DNA of 64,000 nt, taken from the NCBI GenBank assembly GCA_934292725.1, contig CAKQXY010000011.1, forward strand, positions 1-64,000, written 5' to 3'. This document shows, one piece after another, positions 7,201 to 15,669 of this stretch; position 1 is the first letter of the stretch, and each line of letters opens with the position of its first letter. Position numbers and translations under genes: made by a program. The stretch comes from an uncultured Lachnospiraceae bacterium. Lineage in GTDB: Bacteria > Bacillota > Clostridia > Lachnospirales > Lachnospiraceae. The notes beneath the pieces were generated by a model. It searched no databases, was not told the DNA's origin, and worked only from the letters and a program-made list of their open reading frames with translations.

Positions 7201-8156
7201 TGGGCGTACCTTCTCGTATGAACATTGGACAGGTGCTGGAGACTCATTTGAGCCTTGCTTCAAAAGCACTTGGATTTAATATTTCTACACCAGTATTTGA
7301 TGGCGCAAGCGAGAGTGATATCCTTGATACTCTTGATCTGGCAAATGATTATGTTAACATGGAGTGGGATGAGTTCTACGAGAAATATAAGGATTCCCTG
7401 CGTGAAGATGTTATGGATTACCTTGGCACTCATCTGGAGCACAGAGAGCTGTGGAAGGGTGTTCCGATTCGCCGCGATGGTAAGGTAAGACTGCGTGACG
7501 GTCGTACCGGTGAGTATTTCGACAGCCCGGTAACAATCGGACACATGCATTACTTAAAGCTGCATCATCTGGTAGATGATAAGATCCATGCACGTTCAAC
7601 AGGTCCTTACTCACTTGTTACCCAGCAGCCTCTTGGTGGTAAGGCACAGTTTGGTGGACAGCGTTTTGGAGAGATGGAGGTTTGGGCTCTCGAGGCGTAT
7701 GGTGCCGCTTACACACTGCAGGAGATTCTGACTGTTAAGTCTGATGACGTTGTAGGACGTGTAAAGACATATGAGGCAATTATCAAGGGCGAGAACATTC
7801 CTGAGCCAGGTGTACCGGAGTCCTTTAAGGTACTTCTTAAGGAATTACAGGCACTGGCACTTGATGTACGCGTACTGGATGCAGATAATAATGAAGTAGA
7901 AATTAAGGAAAGCACAGAGTATGGCAATACTGACTTCAGAAGTATTATGGAAGACGGTGGAAAGCGCCATTATTCTGAGGAAGAGTTCCAGAGAAACGGT
8001 TCTACCATTCAGGAAGTAAAGAATGGAGAGATTGCAGACGTTGATATGGATGCTTCCAATGCAGATGATTTTGATAAAGATGATATGGACGGGTCATTTG
8101 GGTCTGATGGATTTGATGCAGATGATTTTGATGATTTAGGAGACTCAGATAACTAA
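4257..8156 (+). CDS. rpoB: DNA-directed RNA polymerase subunit beta
   Basis: Catalytic beta subunit of RNA polymerase, 1299 residues. The rifampicin-pocket region (SSQLSQFMDQNNPLAELTHK and the following RRLSALGPGGLSRDR) lies near residues 490-530 and looks wild type. The flap region and the C-terminal clamp segment (LGGKAQFGGQRFGEMEVWAL) are present. The last 60 or so residues form an Asp-rich tail (for example DADDFDDLGDSDN) beyond the usual end. ATG at 4257 follows AGGGGTGAGC. It lies 22 nt before rpoC and is co-transcribed with it. Confidence 0.98.
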   Translation: MEKNRIRPVKSGRTFRMSYSKSNEVLEIPNLIAIQKDSYQWFLGDGLKEVFDDISPIVDFSGNLELRFGKFRLCPDEIKHTIEECKERDATYSAPLKVEVRLHNKETDTIKEHEIYIGDLPLMTDTGSFVINGAERVIVSQLVRSPGIYFTVDHDKTGKELYSSQVIPNRGAWLEYETDSNDIFYVRVDRTRKIPVTVLIRALGWGSNEQILEIFGEEPKLLATLEKDVSNDYKSGLLELYKKIRPGEPLSTDSASSLLQGMFFDVRRYDLARVGRYKYNKKLHFRNRLNGHTLADDVVDVSTGEIIAEAGTTCNRAIATKIQNSGVPYVYVDVEGRRVKVLSNLMVDASEYLNLTEEELEAAGINELVYYPVLTQILEKGLEGDELMAELRANNAELIPKHIMKEDILGSINYCLNLEYGVGQDDDIDHLGNRRIRAVGELLQNQYRIGMSRMERVVRERMSTNDPSDLTPQSLINIKPVTAAVKEFFGSSQLSQFMDQNNPLAELTHKRRLSALGPGGLSRDRAGFEVRDVHYTHYGRMCPIETPEGPNIGLINSLATYARVNKYGFIEAPYRIVDKSDAQNPRVTDEVRYFTADEEDDFVVAQANEPLDSEGHFLNKMVSGRFREETSEFEQKNIDLMDVSPRMVFSVATSMIPFLQNDDANRALMGSNMQRQAVPLMLTEAPVVGTGMEDKAAYDSGVCVVAKHAGVVERSSSKLIIVKCDDGTRDEYRLTKFSRSNQSNCYNQRPIVFKDERVEAGQVLADGPSTKNGEIALGKNPLIGFMTWEGYNYEDAVLLSERLVQEDVYTSIHIEEYAAESRDTKLGPEEITRDVPGVGDEALKDLDDRGIIRIGAEVRAGDILVGKVTPKGETELTSEERLLRAIFGEKAREVRDTSLKLPHGAYGIVVDTKVFNRQNSDELAPGVNQVVRIYIAQKRKISVGDKMAGRHGNKGVVSRVLPVEDMPFLPNGRPLDIVLNPLGVPSRMNIGQVLETHLSLASKALGFNISTPVFDGASESDILDTLDLANDYVNMEWDEFYEKYKDSLREDVMDYLGTHLEHRELWKGVPIRRDGKVRLRDGRTGEYFDSPVTIGHMHYLKLHHLVDDKIHARSTGPYSLVTQQPLGGKAQFGGQRFGEMEVWALEAYGAAYTLQEILTVKSDDVVGRVKTYEAIIKGENIPEPGVPESFKVLLKELQALALDVRVLDADNNEVEIKESTEYGNTDFRSIMEDGGKRHYSEEEFQRNGSTIQEVKNGEIADVDMDASNADDFDKDDMDGSFGSDGFDADDFDDLGDSDN

Positions 8157-8178
8157 GAGCCAGAAGGGAGAACCATTT

Positions 8179-11100
8179 ATGCCGGAAAATAAAACCGATG
8201 GAGGACAGTCAATTGCTTTTGAGTCCATTAAGATTGGTCTTGCTTCCCCTGAGAAGATCAGAGAGTGGTCAAGAGGCGCTGTCACAAAGGCTGAAACAAT
8301 TAACTACAGAACGCTGAAGCCGGAACCGGATGGCTTATTCTGTGAGCGTATTTTCGGACCGCAGAAGGACTGGGAGTGTCACTGCGGAAAGTATAAGAAG
8401 ATTCGTTACAAGGATATGATTTGTGATCGTTGTGGTGTTGAGGTTACAAAGTCCAGTGTCCGCCGTGAGCGTATGGGACATATCGAGCTGGCAGCTCCGG
8501 TTTCCCATATCTGGTATTTCAAGGGTATTCCGAGCCGTATGGGCCTGATCCTTGATATTTCACCAAGAAATCTTGATAAGATTTTATATTTTGCATCCTA
8601 TGTCGTTCTTGACAGGGGTGAGTCTGATCTGAATTATAAGCAGGTACTCTCCGAGAGAGAGTACCGCGATGCAATCGAGCAGTACGGCTATGGCAAGTTC
8701 CGTGTAGGAATGGGTGCTGAGGCAATTCAGGAGCTGTTAAAGGCAATTGACCTTGAGAAGGATTCTGAGGAGCTTCGCGCAGAGCTTAAGGATGCATCCG
8801 GCCAGAAGCGTGCTCGTATCATCAAGAGATTAGAGGTTGTTGAGGCATTCCGTAATTCTGGAAACCGTCCTGAGTGGATGATTCTTGATGCTATCCCGGT
8901 TATGCCGCCGGATCTTCGTCCTATGGTTCAGCTGGATGGAGGAAGATTTGCAACATCTGATTTGAATGATCTGTATCGTCGTATTATTAATAGAAATAAC
9001 CGTCTGGAAAGATTGCTTGAGTTAGGTGCTCCGGACATCATCGTGCGTAACGAGAAGCGTATGCTTCAGGAGGCAGTTGATGCCCTGATCGATAACGGTC
9101 GTCGCGGTCGTGCCGTAACAGGACCTGGAAATCGTAACTTAAAGTCTCTTTCTGATATGTTAAAGGGTAAGCAGGGACGTTTCCGTCAGAACCTGTTAGG
9201 TAAGCGTGTTGACTATTCTGGTCGTTCCGTTATCGTCGTAGGACCAGAGTTAAAGATTTATCAGTGTGGTCTTCCGAAGGAGATGGCAATTGAGCTGTTC
9301 AAGCCTTTCGTTATGAAGGAGCTTGTTGAGAACGGTTCTGCTCACAATATCAAGAGTGCAAAGAAGATGGTAGAGCGTCTTGAGACAAAGGTTTGGGATG
9401 TACTTGAGAATGTAATTAAAGAGCATCCTGTTATGTTAAACCGTGCACCTACACTTCACAGACTTGGTATTCAGGCATTCGAGCCAATCCTTGTTGAAGG
9501 TAAGGCAATTAAGCTTCATCCGCTTGTTTGTACCGCATTCAACGCCGACTTCGATGGAGACCAGATGGCTGTCCATCTGCCGCTGTCCTTAGAGGCACAG
9601 GCAGAGTGCCGTTTCATGCTGCTGTCCCCGAACAACCTGTTAAAGCCGTCTGACGGAGGTCCTGTAGCAGTTCCTTCTCAGGATATGGTCCTGGGTATTT
9701 ATTACCTGACTCAGGAAAGACCAGGTGCAAAGGGCGAGGGTATGTGCTTTAAGAGTATGGATGAGGCACTGCTTGCATATGAGAATGGCTGCATTACATT
9801 CCACAGCAAAATCAAGATTCGTGTAAGAAAGACAATGGCTGATGGCACTGTTCTTCAGGATACACTTGATACTACACTTGGAAGAAGTATGTTTAATGAA
9901 ATCCTTCCGCAGGATTTAGGATATGTAGACAGAAGCATTCCGGAGAATGCATTAAAGCTTGAGGTTGACTTCCATGTCGGCAAGAAGCAGTTAAAGCAGA
10001 TTCTGGAGAAGGTTATCAATACACACGGAGCAACAAAGACTGCAGAGGTTCTTGACTCCATTAAGGCAATGGGTTACAAGTACTCAACAAGAGCAGCTAT
10101 GACCGTATCCGTATCTGATATGACCGTTCCGCCGCAGAAGCCAGAGATGATTAAGAAGGCTCAGGCAACTGTTGACCAGATTGCAAAGCATTACAAGATG
10201 GGTTGGATTACCGATGAGGAGCGTTACAACCAGGTTATCAAGACTTGGGAAGCAACTGATAAGGAGCTGACAAAGGCACTTCTTGATGGTCTTGATAAGT
10301 ACAACAACATCTTCATGATGGCTGACTCTGGTGCCCGTGGTTCTGATAAGCAGATCAAGCAGCTGGCTGGTATGCGTGGACTTATGGCAAATACAACTGG
10401 TAAGGCAATCGAACTTCCTATTAAATCAAACTTCCGTGAAGGTCTTGACGTATTGGAGTACTTCATTTCCGCTCATGGTGCAAGAAAGGGTATGTCCGAT
10501 ACTGCACTTCGTACCGCTGACTCTGGTTACCTGACAAGACGTCTTGTTGATGTATCTCAGCAGCTGATGGTTCGTGAGATGGATTGCTGTGAAGGAAAGA
10601 ACATTCCATATATGGAAATCGGTTCCTTTATGAATGGTCAGGAAGTTGTTGAGCAGCTTCAGGAGCGTATGACCGGCAGATTTATCGCAGAGACAATTGT
10701 TGATCCTGATACAGGAGAAGAAATTATTCACGAAAACTGCATGGTAACACCAAAGCGTGCTGCAAAGATCATGAATGCACTTGAGCGCATGGGCAGACAT
10801 ACAGTAAAGATCCGTACTGTTCTTAGCTGCCGTTCACATGTAGGAATTTGTGCAAAGTGTTATGGTTCCAACCTGGCAACAGGACAGGCTGTACAGATCG
10901 GTGAGGCTGTTGGTATTATCGCAGCTCAGTCTATCGGTGAGCCTGGTACACAGCTGACCATGAGAACCTTCCATAGTGGTGGTGTTGCCGGTGGCGATAT
11001 CACACAGGGTCTTCCTCGTGTCGAGGAGCTTTTCGAGGCACGTAAGCCAAAGGGTGTTGCAATCGTAACTGAGATTGGCGGTATTGCTACTGTTAAGGAT

Positions 11101-11937
11101 GTCAAGAAGAAGAGAGAGATTATCGTAACAGATCCGGAGAGTGGAGAGTCAAAGACTTATATGATCCCATATGATGCAAGAATCCGTCCGATCGATGGCA
11201 AGGTAATAAATGCCGGTGATCCGCTGACAGAAGGTAGCATCAACCCGCATGATATCCTGCGTATTCAGGGTGTTCGTGCCGTACAGGATTACATGCTTCA
11301 GGAAGTTCAGCGTGTATATCGTCTGCAGGGTGTTGAGATCAACGATAAGCATATCGAGGTAATTGTTCGTCAGATGTTAAAGAAGATCCGTATCGAAAGA
11401 AGCGGAGATTCCGATGTTCTTCCAGGAGTATCCATGGATGTTCTTGATTTTGACGATATGAATGAGAAGCTTGTCGAGGAAGGCAAGGAGCCGGCAGAAG
11501 GAAAGCAGATTATGCTTGGTATCACAAAGGCATCTCTTGCAACAAACTCCTTCCTGTCAGCAGCATCCTTCCAGGAGACTACAAAGGCTCTGACCGATGC
11601 AGCTATCAACGGCAAGGTTGACCCGCTGCTTGGTATGAAGGAAAATGTTATCATCGGTAAGCTGCTTCCAGTAGGTACTGGTATGAAGCGTTACCGCAAT
11701 CTGGAACTCAATACAGATTATCAGCAGTCTGATATTGTTGATTTCTCAGATGATGAGACTGATATTGCAGGTGATGATACTATCGAGCTTTCTGAGGACT
11801 TTGATGAGTCTGATGATGCAGACGAAGCTGTAAAAGCAGCTGAGGAAGCATTCGCAGATGATGATGACGATACAGATGATTTCGATGAGGAATATTCAAA
11901 AGCATTTTCTAAGTCAGATGATTCTGATGCAGAATAA
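8179..11937 (+). CDS. rpoC: DNA-directed RNA polymerase subunit beta'
   Basis: Largest RNA polymerase subunit, 1252 residues. The N-terminal zinc ribbon (CHCGKYKKIRYKDMICDRCG) is near residue 73. The catalytic NADFDGDQMA motif, with Asp 457, 459 and 461 holding magnesium, is near residue 455. The second zinc site (CRSHVGICAKCYG) and trigger-loop and bridge-helix regions follow. The last 70 residues are strongly acidic (runs such as DDDDDTDDFDEE), as at the end of RpoB. It ends just before a strong terminator. Confidence 0.98.
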   Translation: MPENKTDGGQSIAFESIKIGLASPEKIREWSRGAVTKAETINYRTLKPEPDGLFCERIFGPQKDWECHCGKYKKIRYKDMICDRCGVEVTKSSVRRERMGHIELAAPVSHIWYFKGIPSRMGLILDISPRNLDKILYFASYVVLDRGESDLNYKQVLSEREYRDAIEQYGYGKFRVGMGAEAIQELLKAIDLEKDSEELRAELKDASGQKRARIIKRLEVVEAFRNSGNRPEWMILDAIPVMPPDLRPMVQLDGGRFATSDLNDLYRRIINRNNRLERLLELGAPDIIVRNEKRMLQEAVDALIDNGRRGRAVTGPGNRNLKSLSDMLKGKQGRFRQNLLGKRVDYSGRSVIVVGPELKIYQCGLPKEMAIELFKPFVMKELVENGSAHNIKSAKKMVERLETKVWDVLENVIKEHPVMLNRAPTLHRLGIQAFEPILVEGKAIKLHPLVCTAFNADFDGDQMAVHLPLSLEAQAECRFMLLSPNNLLKPSDGGPVAVPSQDMVLGIYYLTQERPGAKGEGMCFKSMDEALLAYENGCITFHSKIKIRVRKTMADGTVLQDTLDTTLGRSMFNEILPQDLGYVDRSIPENALKLEVDFHVGKKQLKQILEKVINTHGATKTAEVLDSIKAMGYKYSTRAAMTVSVSDMTVPPQKPEMIKKAQATVDQIAKHYKMGWITDEERYNQVIKTWEATDKELTKALLDGLDKYNNIFMMADSGARGSDKQIKQLAGMRGLMANTTGKAIELPIKSNFREGLDVLEYFISAHGARKGMSDTALRTADSGYLTRRLVDVSQQLMVREMDCCEGKNIPYMEIGSFMNGQEVVEQLQERMTGRFIAETIVDPDTGEEIIHENCMVTPKRAAKIMNALERMGRHTVKIRTVLSCRSHVGICAKCYGSNLATGQAVQIGEAVGIIAAQSIGEPGTQLTMRTFHSGGVAGGDITQGLPRVEELFEARKPKGVAIVTEIGGIATVKDVKKKREIIVTDPESGESKTYMIPYDARIRPIDGKVINAGDPLTEGSINPHDILRIQGVRAVQDYMLQEVQRVYRLQGVEINDKHIEVIVRQMLKKIRIERSGDSDVLPGVSMDVLDFDDMNEKLVEEGKEPAEGKQIMLGITKASLATNSFLSAASFQETTKALTDAAINGKVDPLLGMKENVIIGKLLPVGTGMKRYRNLELNTDYQQSDIVDFSDDETDIAGDDTIELSEDFDESDDADEAVKAAEEAFADDDDDTDDFDEEYSKAFSKSDDSDAE

Positions 11938-11942
11938 AATAT

Positions 11943-11987
11943 AAAAAAGCTGTTCCGATGGCAATGCTGTCGGGACAGCTTTTTTTA
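11943..11987 (+). terminator. terminator after rpoC
   Basis: AAAAAAGCTGTTCCGA pairs imperfectly with TCGGGACAGCTTTTTT across an 11-nt loop, and T residues follow. The flanking A and T runs also allow activity from the other strand. Confidence 0.9.
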
Positions 11988-12031
11988 TAACAAAAATGTT
12001 GATAAAAATGTGTAAAAACTTGAATTTCCTA

Positions 12032-12060
12032 TTGACAGAAAAATATAAAGGATATATAAT
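12032..12060 (+). promoter_or_regulatory. sigma-A promoter of the str operon
   Basis: TTGACA at 12032-12037 and TATAAT at 12055-12060 with a 17-bp spacer, a full consensus match in both boxes. It precedes rpsL by about 100 nt. Confidence 0.92.
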
Positions 12061-12068
12061 TTAAAGGA

Positions 12069-12113
12069 ATGTGGCCTTGGAAGCAAAAAGCTGTCCAACA
12101 ACCGGGCTCACAT
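12069..12113 (+). promoter_or_regulatory. structured rpsL leader
   Basis: Close to the transcription start, TTGGA (12077-12081) pairs with TCCAA (12094-12098). An inner AGC-AAAAA-GCT hairpin extends it, and an outer ATGTG/CACAT stem closes it. Its compactness and place suggest an mRNA control or stability structure for the str operon. No protein ligand can be named from sequence. Confidence 0.5.
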
Positions 12114-12160
12114 GATTCATTACATTATAATGTTTTTAATTTCCGCAGGAGGTGAAACGG

Positions 12161-12583
12161 ATGCCTACATTTAATCAGTTAGTTAGAAAAGGAAGACAGA
12201 CTCTGCAGAAGAAGTCTACTGCTCCGGCACTTCAGAAGGGATATAACTCCTTAAAGAAGAAGTCTACCGACAAGAGTGCTCCGCAGAAGAGAGGTGTTTG
12301 TACTGCAGTTAAGACAGCTACTCCTAAGAAGCCGAACTCAGCTCTTAGAAAGATCGCCAGAGTACGTCTTTCCAATGGAATCGAAGTAACAAGCTACATC
12401 CCAGGTGAGGGACATAACCTTCAGGAGCATAGCGTAGTTCTGATCCGTGGCGGCCGTGTTAAGGACTTACCAGGTACCAGATACCATATCGTAAGAGGAA
12501 CCCTTGATACAGCAGGTGTTGCTAAGAGACGCCAGGCTCGTTCTAAGTACGGTGCTAAGAGACCGAAGGACGCTAAGAAATAA
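12161..12583 (+). CDS. rpsL: 30S ribosomal protein S12
   Basis: Decoding-centre protein and classical streptomycin-resistance site. It has 140 residues beginning MPTFNQLVRKGRQ. The TPKKPNSALRKIARVRL and GEGHNLQEHSVVLIRGGRVKDLPG loops carry the conserved Lys and Pro residues, with no resistance-type change that I recognise. ATG at 12161 is preferred over GTG at 12152 because AGGAGGTG (12147-12154) is correctly spaced for it. First gene of rpsL-rpsG-fusA-tuf. Confidence 0.98.
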   Translation: MPTFNQLVRKGRQTLQKKSTAPALQKGYNSLKKKSTDKSAPQKRGVCTAVKTATPKKPNSALRKIARVRLSNGIEVTSYIPGEGHNLQEHSVVLIRGGRVKDLPGTRYHIVRGTLDTAGVAKRRQARSKYGAKRPKDAKK

Positions 12584-12857
12584 TTTTAATTAAAACTAAA
12601 TAAGACGCATTTTAATTAAGAAGAGATTCTTGCGCAAAACAAGTAAGTAAGTGTACCACTTTTTTTGATTAGTGCCGGCATTCGAACAATACCTTCCTGG
12701 CGGTTGCAGGAGATAGAAAGGTACAGTCAAGTGCGCGTCGAGGACGCCGCTTGCACTGGAGAAACAAGAACCGAGCGCGAACACAAAGATGGATGTGAGT
12801 ACCGATGAGATAACTGAGAGGCGAAAGCCTCGTATTGTAGTTAAGGAGGGAAGTATC
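12584..12857 (+). promoter_or_regulatory. structured rpsL-rpsG intercistronic region
   Basis: These 274 nt hold no gene but several hairpins: AAGTG-TAC-CACTT followed by T residues (12649-12667), AGTGC-GCGTC-GAG-GACGC then GCACT (about 12730-12757), and GAGGC-GAAA-GCCTC with a GNRA loop (12818-12831) shortly before the ribosome binding site. In E. coli S7 represses translation by binding the rpsL-rpsG interval. The same place makes this a candidate S7 target, though the structure here is not the E. coli one. Confidence 0.5.
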
Positions 12858-13328
12858 GTGCCACGTAAAGGACATACTCAGAAGAGAGACGTATTAGCAG
12901 ATCCGTTATACAACAATAAGGTTGTTACAAAGCTGATCAACAACATTATGTTAGACGGTAAGAAGGGTGTTGCCCAGAAGATCGTTTATGGCGCTTTCAA
13001 CAAGGTTGAGGAAAAGACCGGAAAGCCAGCTGTAGAAGTTTTCGAAGAGGCAATGAACAATGTAATGCCAGTTCTCGAGGTTAAGGCTAAGAGAATCGGT
13101 GGAGCAACTTATCAGGTTCCGATCGAGGTTAAGCCAGAAAGAAGACAGGCTCTTGCTCTTCGTTGGTTAACCATGTTCTCCCGTAAGAGAGGCGAGAAGA
13201 CCATGGAAGATAAGCTTGCAAACGAGATCATGGATGCAGCAAATGGAACAGGTTCCGCTGTAAAGAGAAAGGAAGATATGCACAAGATGGCAGATGCAAA
13301 CAAGGCGTTTGCTCACTATCGTTTCTAA
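12858..13328 (+). CDS. rpsG: 30S ribosomal protein S7
   Basis: Primary 16S rRNA binding protein that nucleates assembly of the 30S head. With GTG at 12858 the product begins MPRKGHTQKRDVLADPLYNNKVVTK and has 156 residues, exactly the common length. GGAGGG lies 7 nt upstream. The in-frame ATG at 12789 would add 23 atypical residues over the structured leader and is rejected. Confidence 0.97.
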   Translation: MPRKGHTQKRDVLADPLYNNKVVTKLINNIMLDGKKGVAQKIVYGAFNKVEEKTGKPAVEVFEEAMNNVMPVLEVKAKRIGGATYQVPIEVKPERRQALALRWLTMFSRKRGEKTMEDKLANEIMDAANGTGSAVKRKEDMHKMADANKAFAHYRF

Positions 13329-13374
13329 TAGTTGCATTATCTGATATTTACAGCAAGTTAAGGAGGAAAAAATC

Positions 13375-15492
13375 TTGGCTGGAAGAGAATATCCATTGGA
13401 GAGAACCAGAAATATTGGAATTATGGCTCATATCGATGCAGGTAAGACTACTCTGACTGAGCGTATTCTGTATTATACTGGAGTTAATTATAAGATTGGT
13501 AATACCCATGAGGGTAATGCCACCATGGACTGGATGGCTCAGGAGCAGGAGAGAGGTATTACCATTACTTCAGCTGCTACCACATGTCACTGGACCCTGG
13601 AAGAGAAGACAAAGCCGAAGGCAGGCGCTCTGGAGCATCGTATCAACATCATCGATACCCCAGGTCACGTTGACTTTACTGTAGAGGTTGAGCGTTCCCT
13701 TCGTGTACTTGATGGCGCTGTCGGCGTTTTCTGTGCAAAGGGTGGTGTTGAGCCGCAGTCTGAGAACGTATGGCGTCAGGCTGATACCTACAACGTACCG
13801 AGAATGGCATTCATCAACAAGATGGATATCCTTGGTGCAAACTTCTACGGCGCTGTTGATCAGATCCGTACAAGATTAGGAAAGAACGCAATCGTTCTTC
13901 AGCTTCCAATCGGCAAGGAAGATGATTTCAAGGGAATCATCGACCTGTTCGAGATGCAGGCATATATCTACAATGATGAGAAGGGTGATGATATCACCGT
14001 TTGCGATATCCCAGAGGATATGAAGGAGCAGGCAGAAGAGTATCATACCGAGCTGATCGAGAAGATCTGCGAGCTTGATGATGATCTGATGATGCAGTAC
14101 CTTGAGGGCGAGGAGATCACTGTTGAGGATCTGAAGGCTGCTCTTCGTAAGGGCTGCTGCAATTGTACCGCTATTCCGGTATGCTGTGGTAGTGCTTATC
14201 GTAACAAGGGTGTTCAGAAGCTTCTTGATGCTGTTGTAGAGTTCATGCCGTCTCCAATCGACATCCCACCGATTAAGGGTGTTGATATGGAAGGAAATGA
14301 AGTTGTAAGACATTCTTCTGATGAAGAGCCATTTGCAGCTCTGGCATTCAAGATCATGGCTGACCCATTCGTTGGTAAGTTAGCATATTTCAGAGTTTAC
14401 TCTGGTACTTTAAACTCCGGTTCCTATGTATACAATGCTACAAAGGATAAGAAGGAGCGTGTAGGCCGTATCATGCAGATGCATGCTAATAAGCGTATGG
14501 AGCTTGATAAGGTTTACTCAGGAGATATCGCAGCAGCTGTTGGTTTCAAGATCACAACTACTGGTGATACAATCTGTGATGAGCAGCATCCGGTAATCCT
14601 TGAGTCTATGGAGTTCCCGGAGCCAGTTATCGAGCTGGCTATCGAGCCAAAGACCAAGGCTGGACAGCAGAAGATGGGCGAGGCTCTCGCAAAGCTGGCT
14701 GAGGAGGATCCGACCTTCCGTCAGCATACTGATCAGGAAACTGGACAGACCATCATCGCTGGTATGGGTGAGCTTCATCTGGAGATCATCGTTGACCGTC
14801 TGCTTCGTGAGTTCAAGGTTGAGGCAAACGTTGGTGCACCTCAGGTTGCTTACAAGGAAGCAATCACTAAGGCTGTTGATGTAGATAGCAAGTATGCTAA
14901 GCAGTCTGGTGGTCGTGGACAGTACGGTCATTGTAAGGTACACTTCACACCAATGGATTACAACGGAGAAGAGCTGTTCCAGTTCAAGTCTTCTGTTGTT
15001 GGTGGTGCTATTCCGAAGGAATACATCCCGGCTGTTGGCGAAGGTATCGAAGAGGCTACTAAGAGCGGTATCCTTGGCGGTTACCCGGTTATCGGTGTAT
15101 GCGCTGATGTATACGACGGTTCTTATCATGAAGTCGATTCTTCTGAAATGGCATTCCACATTGCTGGTTCTATGGCATTCAAGGAAGCTATGCAGAAGGC
15201 ATCCCCAGTCCTTCTTGAGCCTATCATGAAGGTTGAGGTTACTATGCCTGAGGAATACATGGGCGACGTTATCGGTGATATCAACTCACGTCGTGGCCGT
15301 ATCGAGGGTATGGATGACCTGGGCGGTGGAAAGATCGTTAGAGGTTATGTTCCGCTGGCTGAGATGTTCGGCTATTCCACAGACCTGCGTTCTAAGACTC
15401 AGGGTCGTGGTAACTACTCTATGTTCTTTGAGAAGTATGAGCCAGTTCCGAAGAATGTTCAGGAGAAGGTTCTGAGCGCAAAGAACAAGTAA
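13375..15492 (+). CDS. fusA: elongation factor G
   Basis: GTPase that drives translocation and, with RRF, ribosome recycling. It has 705 residues and all five EF-G domains. The G1 motif is AHIDAGKTT near residues 19-27, G3 is DTPGHVDF near 87-94, and G4 is NKMD. The C-terminal part shows RGQYGHCKVHF in domain IV. The start is TTG at 13375, with AAGGAGG 8 nt upstream and no better start nearby. Third gene of the str operon. Confidence 0.98.
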   Translation: MAGREYPLERTRNIGIMAHIDAGKTTLTERILYYTGVNYKIGNTHEGNATMDWMAQEQERGITITSAATTCHWTLEEKTKPKAGALEHRINIIDTPGHVDFTVEVERSLRVLDGAVGVFCAKGGVEPQSENVWRQADTYNVPRMAFINKMDILGANFYGAVDQIRTRLGKNAIVLQLPIGKEDDFKGIIDLFEMQAYIYNDEKGDDITVCDIPEDMKEQAEEYHTELIEKICELDDDLMMQYLEGEEITVEDLKAALRKGCCNCTAIPVCCGSAYRNKGVQKLLDAVVEFMPSPIDIPPIKGVDMEGNEVVRHSSDEEPFAALAFKIMADPFVGKLAYFRVYSGTLNSGSYVYNATKDKKERVGRIMQMHANKRMELDKVYSGDIAAAVGFKITTTGDTICDEQHPVILESMEFPEPVIELAIEPKTKAGQQKMGEALAKLAEEDPTFRQHTDQETGQTIIAGMGELHLEIIVDRLLREFKVEANVGAPQVAYKEAITKAVDVDSKYAKQSGGRGQYGHCKVHFTPMDYNGEELFQFKSSVVGGAIPKEYIPAVGEGIEEATKSGILGGYPVIGVCADVYDGSYHEVDSSEMAFHIAGSMAFKEAMQKASPVLLEPIMKVEVTMPEEYMGDVIGDINSRRGRIEGMDDLGGGKIVRGYVPLAEMFGYSTDLRSKTQGRGNYSMFFEKYEPVPKNVQEKVLSAKNK

Positions 15493-15508
15493 TAACTAGT
15501 AAATCATA

Positions 15509-15535
15509 ATGCTGTGCAGCTTGTCTGCACGGCAT
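15509..15535 (+). terminator. hairpin between fusA and tuf
   Basis: ATGC-(T)-GTGCAG, loop CTTGT, CTGCAC-GGCAT forms a stable stem. It is followed by AT-rich sequence rather than a clean T run, so it may be a partial terminator or an mRNA 3' stabiliser. Confidence 0.45.
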
Positions 15536-15572
15536 ATAATGATAAAATTTTTATTATTTCCTAAAATTAGAC

Positions 15573-15601
15573 TTGAAAAAGTTCTCATTATGTAATATAC
15601 T
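15573..15601 (+). promoter_or_regulatory. promoter of tuf
   Basis: TTGAAA at 15573-15578 and TATACT at 15596-15601 with a 17-bp spacer, about 70 nt before tuf. A separate tuf promoter fits the high EF-Tu demand. Confidence 0.85.
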
Positions 15602-15669
15602 GAGAGCAGTGTCAGTCTAACACAAGACATTTATGCCCTCTGGGCAATATTTAAGGAGGAATTTCAATC

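Noticed and set aside
14518..15159. 213-residue minus-strand open frame within fusA
   Set aside because: Fully inside the conserved EF-G coding region, with no initiation signal and no recognisable domain.
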